This document shows, piece by piece, positions 60,560 to 64,000 of a stretch of DNA of 64,000 nucleotides. The stretch covers positions 123,368,817-123,432,816 of the forward strand of contig CM043958.1 of the NCBI GenBank assembly GCA_014529385.2. The letters run 5' to 3'. Under the pieces are notes generated by a model that saw only the letters and a program-made list of their open reading frames with translations, was not told the origin of the DNA and ran no database searches. The translations under genes were made by a program, and so were the position numbers. Each line of letters starts with the position of its first letter. The first letter of the stretch is position 1. This stretch comes from Adiantum capillus-veneris. Taxonomy: Eukaryota > Streptophyta > Polypodiopsida > Polypodiales > Pteridaceae.

Positions 60560-63500
60560 ACAGGCACAATATTAGAACACTCTTGAAGAAAGAGTAGGAA
60601 GAGAATGACCATACACAATTTCAAATGGAGACTTACTTATAGCAGAGTGAGTGGTGTTATTATAAGCCAACTGTAAAATATATTGGTAATCATACAACTT
60701 CTTGGGTTGAGAATACGCATAAGCTTTCAATAAATCAATAATAGTACGATTAGTCACTTTTGTTTAACCATTAGGCTCAAGATGAAATGCATAAGTGAAA
60801 TCAAGTGTAGTGCCAGGATTTCCAAAAGCTGTAGTCCAAAAAGCACTACAAATTTTGGAATCTCTATTGGATATGACTACTTTTGGCAAATCATGGTAAG
60901 TGATAATAGCTTGTAAAAAGAGAACTGCAGCTTTATGTTCAGTGAGGGTTTCCTTGCATGGAATAAAGTATGGTTTCTTAGAAAAATGATCAATAACAAT
61001 CCAAATCATATCATGTTTGTTAGGAGTGAGTGGGAAACCAGTAACAAAGTCCATAGAAATGAGTTCCCAAGATCATTCAAGAATGACGAGAGGGTGTAAC
61101 AAACCTAAGTTCTTACATGTTGCTACTTTAATCTTTTGGAAAACTAGATAAGATGAAACATATTGTTTTAAATCAATTTCCCTAGAAGACCAATAAAAAA
61201 CACGATATAAGTTTTGAAAAGTAGTAGCAAAACCTCTATGTCCAACATAAGGTGGTTTATGTAATTTTGCAATGAGTAAAATACAAAATGGTTTTGTGAC
61301 ACACAATTTTTGTTTCAGGTAAAGCAAATTTTCTTGTATGGTGTATTCAAGAAATGCGTGTAAATTTTCAAGTATATGCAACGATGTGGTTTTAAAGTCA
61401 TCATCTTGTGCATAAGTATCAGGCATAGAATCAAAAGAAGTTCCCATAATAATTGATAGATTATTAAGAGAGAGTCTTTGACTCAAAGTATCAGCCACAA
61501 TATTTTCTTTATCAGGTTGGTACTACTAAATGTTGGGTTGAAAAATTTGAATAAAAGTAGGCCACGTAATATGTCTATCATCTATTAAGGGTTGACATAA
61601 TAAGTGTACTTTGTTGATCCGTTTTAATTATCAAGTCAACACCCATTAAATAGTGCTTCCAAATTTTCAAAGCATGCACTAAGCAATCAACTCTTTGTCA
61701 TAAGTACTAAATTTAGATCAGACGGGTTAAATTTATGACTTTCAAATGCAAGTGGATGGTTATCTTGCATAAGAACTGCAGCGATACCTTTTCCACTAGC
61801 ATCAGGGACTACTTCAAAGAATGGTCGATCAAAATCAAGCAAAGGTAAGACAGGTGCATTAGTCAGAGCATTTTTTAGTGCAGTGAATGAGCTTTCTTGT
61901 AAGTGAATCCATACATATGGAGTGTTTTTCTTTAACAAGAGAGTCAAATAGTGAAATTTGTAAGCAAACTTATAAAAAAACTTCGTATAATAACTGCATA
62001 GACCAATGAAAGAATGTCGCTCATATAGGTTTTTGGGTGTAGACCATGATTGTATAGCTTCAATCTTTTTGAGGTCTACATGTATTCCCTTACCCAATAC
62101 AATATGTCCCAAATATTCTATTTCCGATTGGAAAAATGAACTCTTTTTAGGATTCAAGTATAGGTGGTTCTGTGAGATAGAAGGTCAAAGACACGTGTTA
62201 AATGCTCCCTATGTTCTTGCACAAATTTGTTAAACATAAGAATATCATTAAAAAATACAATAACAAAATCTTGATGGTTAATGAAAATACAGTTCATCAT
62301 ACAAGCGAAGGTAGCTAGTGCATTTGTCAGACCAAATGGCATGACAAGAAATTGATAGTGTCATATTTGTATTCTAGATGCAATTTTATAGACATCTTCT
62401 TCAAACATTTTAACTTGGTGATACCCCAATTGAAGGTCTATTTTGTTAAAAATGTTTGCCCCTTTGAGTTTTTCCAACAAATCATCCACTCTAGGAAAAG
62501 GAAATCTATTCTTAATGGTGAACTTTTTTAGAGACTTGTAGTCAATACACATACAAAATTTTCCATTATATTTCTTAACAATAAGTAATGGAGCTCCATA
62601 TGGTGAACTAATAGGTCTAATAAGGCCTTAGTCAAGTAAGTTTGTGATATGATTTTGTACTTCTCTGTGTGCGGTTGGGTTTAACGGTATGGTGATCTAC
62701 AAGGAGGTTCACTGCCCGGAATAATATCAAATTTATGGTCTTTAAGTCATGATTGTGGTGTTCTAGGCGGAAGATTATGCATGAAACATGTTTAAATTGT
62801 GAGAGAAATTCATTATGTGAAGAGTCTTGAGGAGTTTTGGTTTGAGCACAAAGTTGGTTTACATGCATTAGATTTGTTTTTCCTTTCTTTTGAACTGCTC
62901 GTTTAGCTTGAGTACGAGAGAGTAGTGGGAATTTTTTATTTTCTAGGGTCTCTTGGATGGAATAGGTTCTGTTTTCATGAGTGAGAGTTAAAGTTCATGT
63001 TTTGTAATTGTTTGGTGGGTTAAATTCATGTCAAAAAGGCATCCCCAAAATCAGTTCAATACCATGCAAAGATGCAACTATAAATGTACGTGTATGAGAA
63101 AATTCACCAATGCAAACTTCAGCAGTGACTTGAGTTTTATAGTTAAAATGTTGATTATTAAAAAGAGTTTTGACTTTGTGAGGTGAAGAGAGTTGTGAAA
63201 GAGAAATTTATTGTGCCAATTGTGTAGAAAAGAAGTCATGGCTACTACCATCATCTAAAAGAATTGTGATATCTTCATCTTTAATTGTGCCTTTCACTTT
63301 GAGAAGAGTATGTGAAGATATAGAAATATCTGGGAGAATGATCATCATTGGCATCATGTTTAGGATCATAGCCCTCACCAGAATTGACCTCAACTTCATT
63401 CTCGTCGAGATTAGCATCTTTGATGAGGTTAATTTGTGCATCATTTGAGTGGTTCTGGTTGAATGGTCTCTAGTTGTGGTTGCATGCGACTACATTAGAT

Positions 63501-63990
63501 TGGCCATTGGAATGACCATTGCTCTTAGTAGGGGACACTTATCTACATAATGACCAAACTAGAAGCATTTGGAACATTTCACCTTTTTATTACCGTTGGA
63601 AGCTTGACTAGGACCTTGATTGTTGGAAGGATTTTGGTTGCCCCTCTGCTGCATGTGATTGTTGTTCTTGCATGAGGTTGAGAAGAGGTATCAGAGTTAT
63701 CAAATCTGTGTCTCTTAATGAAGGTATGACACTCGTCTTTGTTCCTGTAAAAGTTAGGAGAGGAAGAAATTTCATTGTTACGGTTAGTATTAGTAAAACG
63801 TGAAGTTGATGTCTGCCTTTATTTTCTCTGCATTGAGTGTCAGATTAATGGCCTTTGACGTTGAGTCGGGTTCAAAAATTTCCACTTCAACACCAATTTG
63901 TAGTGCTAACCCAAATATATACATGCGAGTATTGTGCTGACATCTTTAGTGCCATCAAAATCTTTTAATGTGAAAGCTTTTCTGCTAATA
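60560..63990 (-). pseudogene. Decayed minus-strand Gypsy gag-pol
   Basis: Read from the right edge: gag fragment, knuckle KCSKC(F)..FGHYVDKC near 63570, protease ITILLDDGSSHDFFSTQLAQ (63208-63444), RT with MCIDYKSLKKFTIKNRFPFP, FNKIDLQLGYHQVK and MPFGLTNALATFACMMN, where the YxDD box reads FFNDIL. RNase H is at 62157-61687 (FIGLCSYYTKF, VVPDASGKGIAAVL), integrase zinc segment at 61498-61073 (its two Cys lost) and core at 61054-60572 (MDFVTGFPLTPNKHDMIW, VISNRDSKICSAFW, YNNTTHSAISKSPF). Many stops and frameshifts are present. The 5' LTR would lie beyond 64000 and no 3' LTR was recognised near 60500. Confidence 0.85.
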
Positions 63991-64000
63991 TATTTTTATT

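Overview
This window reads as nuclear DNA of a land plant with a large, repeat-packed genome. Genes carry short GT..AG introns, and there are Copia and Gypsy LTR retrotransposons, L1-type LINE remnants and very long GA/CT, GT, TA and G tracts. The abundance of GA/CT arrays and the lack of any familiar flowering-plant gene make a fern or other non-flowering plant my best guess, but that is inference only. I saw no prokaryotic gene, tRNA, rRNA or CRISPR array.

Layout. 1-3600: no recognisable gene; two degenerate tandem repeats (52 bp and about 115 bp units) and some decayed reading frames. 3834-9579: a large non-autonomous LTR element with two 424-bp LTRs, a Met-tRNA primer site, no gag-pol, and a broken pentatricopeptide-repeat (PPR) gene fragment inside. 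9918-14963: a truncated Copia element (LTR, gag, protease, integrase; no reverse transcriptase) with a roughly 2-kb insertion early in gag. 15312-23286: the only gene-like island, with three spliced genes. They are a possible BAH-domain gene (+), a six-exon gene (-) whose frames join in phase to predict an 804-residue fusion of a histone H3-like domain, an Ulp1/SENP-type cysteine protease, an acidic linker and an FCP1/NIF-type phosphatase domain, and an unrecognised gene (+) whose 3' end is cut by an LTR element. The latter two are divergent, and four hairpin-forming GC-rich units lie around their shared upstream region.

23287-26078: LTR, primer site and non-coding interior of a Gypsy-like element. 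26079-39643: a 13.6-kb complex insertion flanked by TTCAT. It holds seven spaced copies of a 20-bp palindrome, a gag-like frame, two retropepsin-like domains but no reverse transcriptase or integrase, a nested solo LTR, a 3' LTR and finally an inverted LTR, so that both outer ends are the same LTR end. 40155-40879: solo LTR. 40891-45128: 5'-truncated LINE with target duplication and A tail. 45402-56516: a minus-strand Gypsy element with gag, protease, RT, RNase H, integrase, a G-rich minisatellite and an extra 3' ORF, followed by a partial tandem copy. 57290-58640: second LINE remnant. 58640-60540: non-coding with microsatellites. 60560-64000: a decayed minus-strand Gypsy pol running off the window.

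The main biological interest is the 15-23 kb island, where histone-tail, SUMO-protease and phosphatase modules appear in one predicted protein. Second are the oddly built 26-39.6 kb retroelement and its spaced palindromes. All splice models and family calls come from reading the sequence by eye and have not been checked against databases or transcripts.
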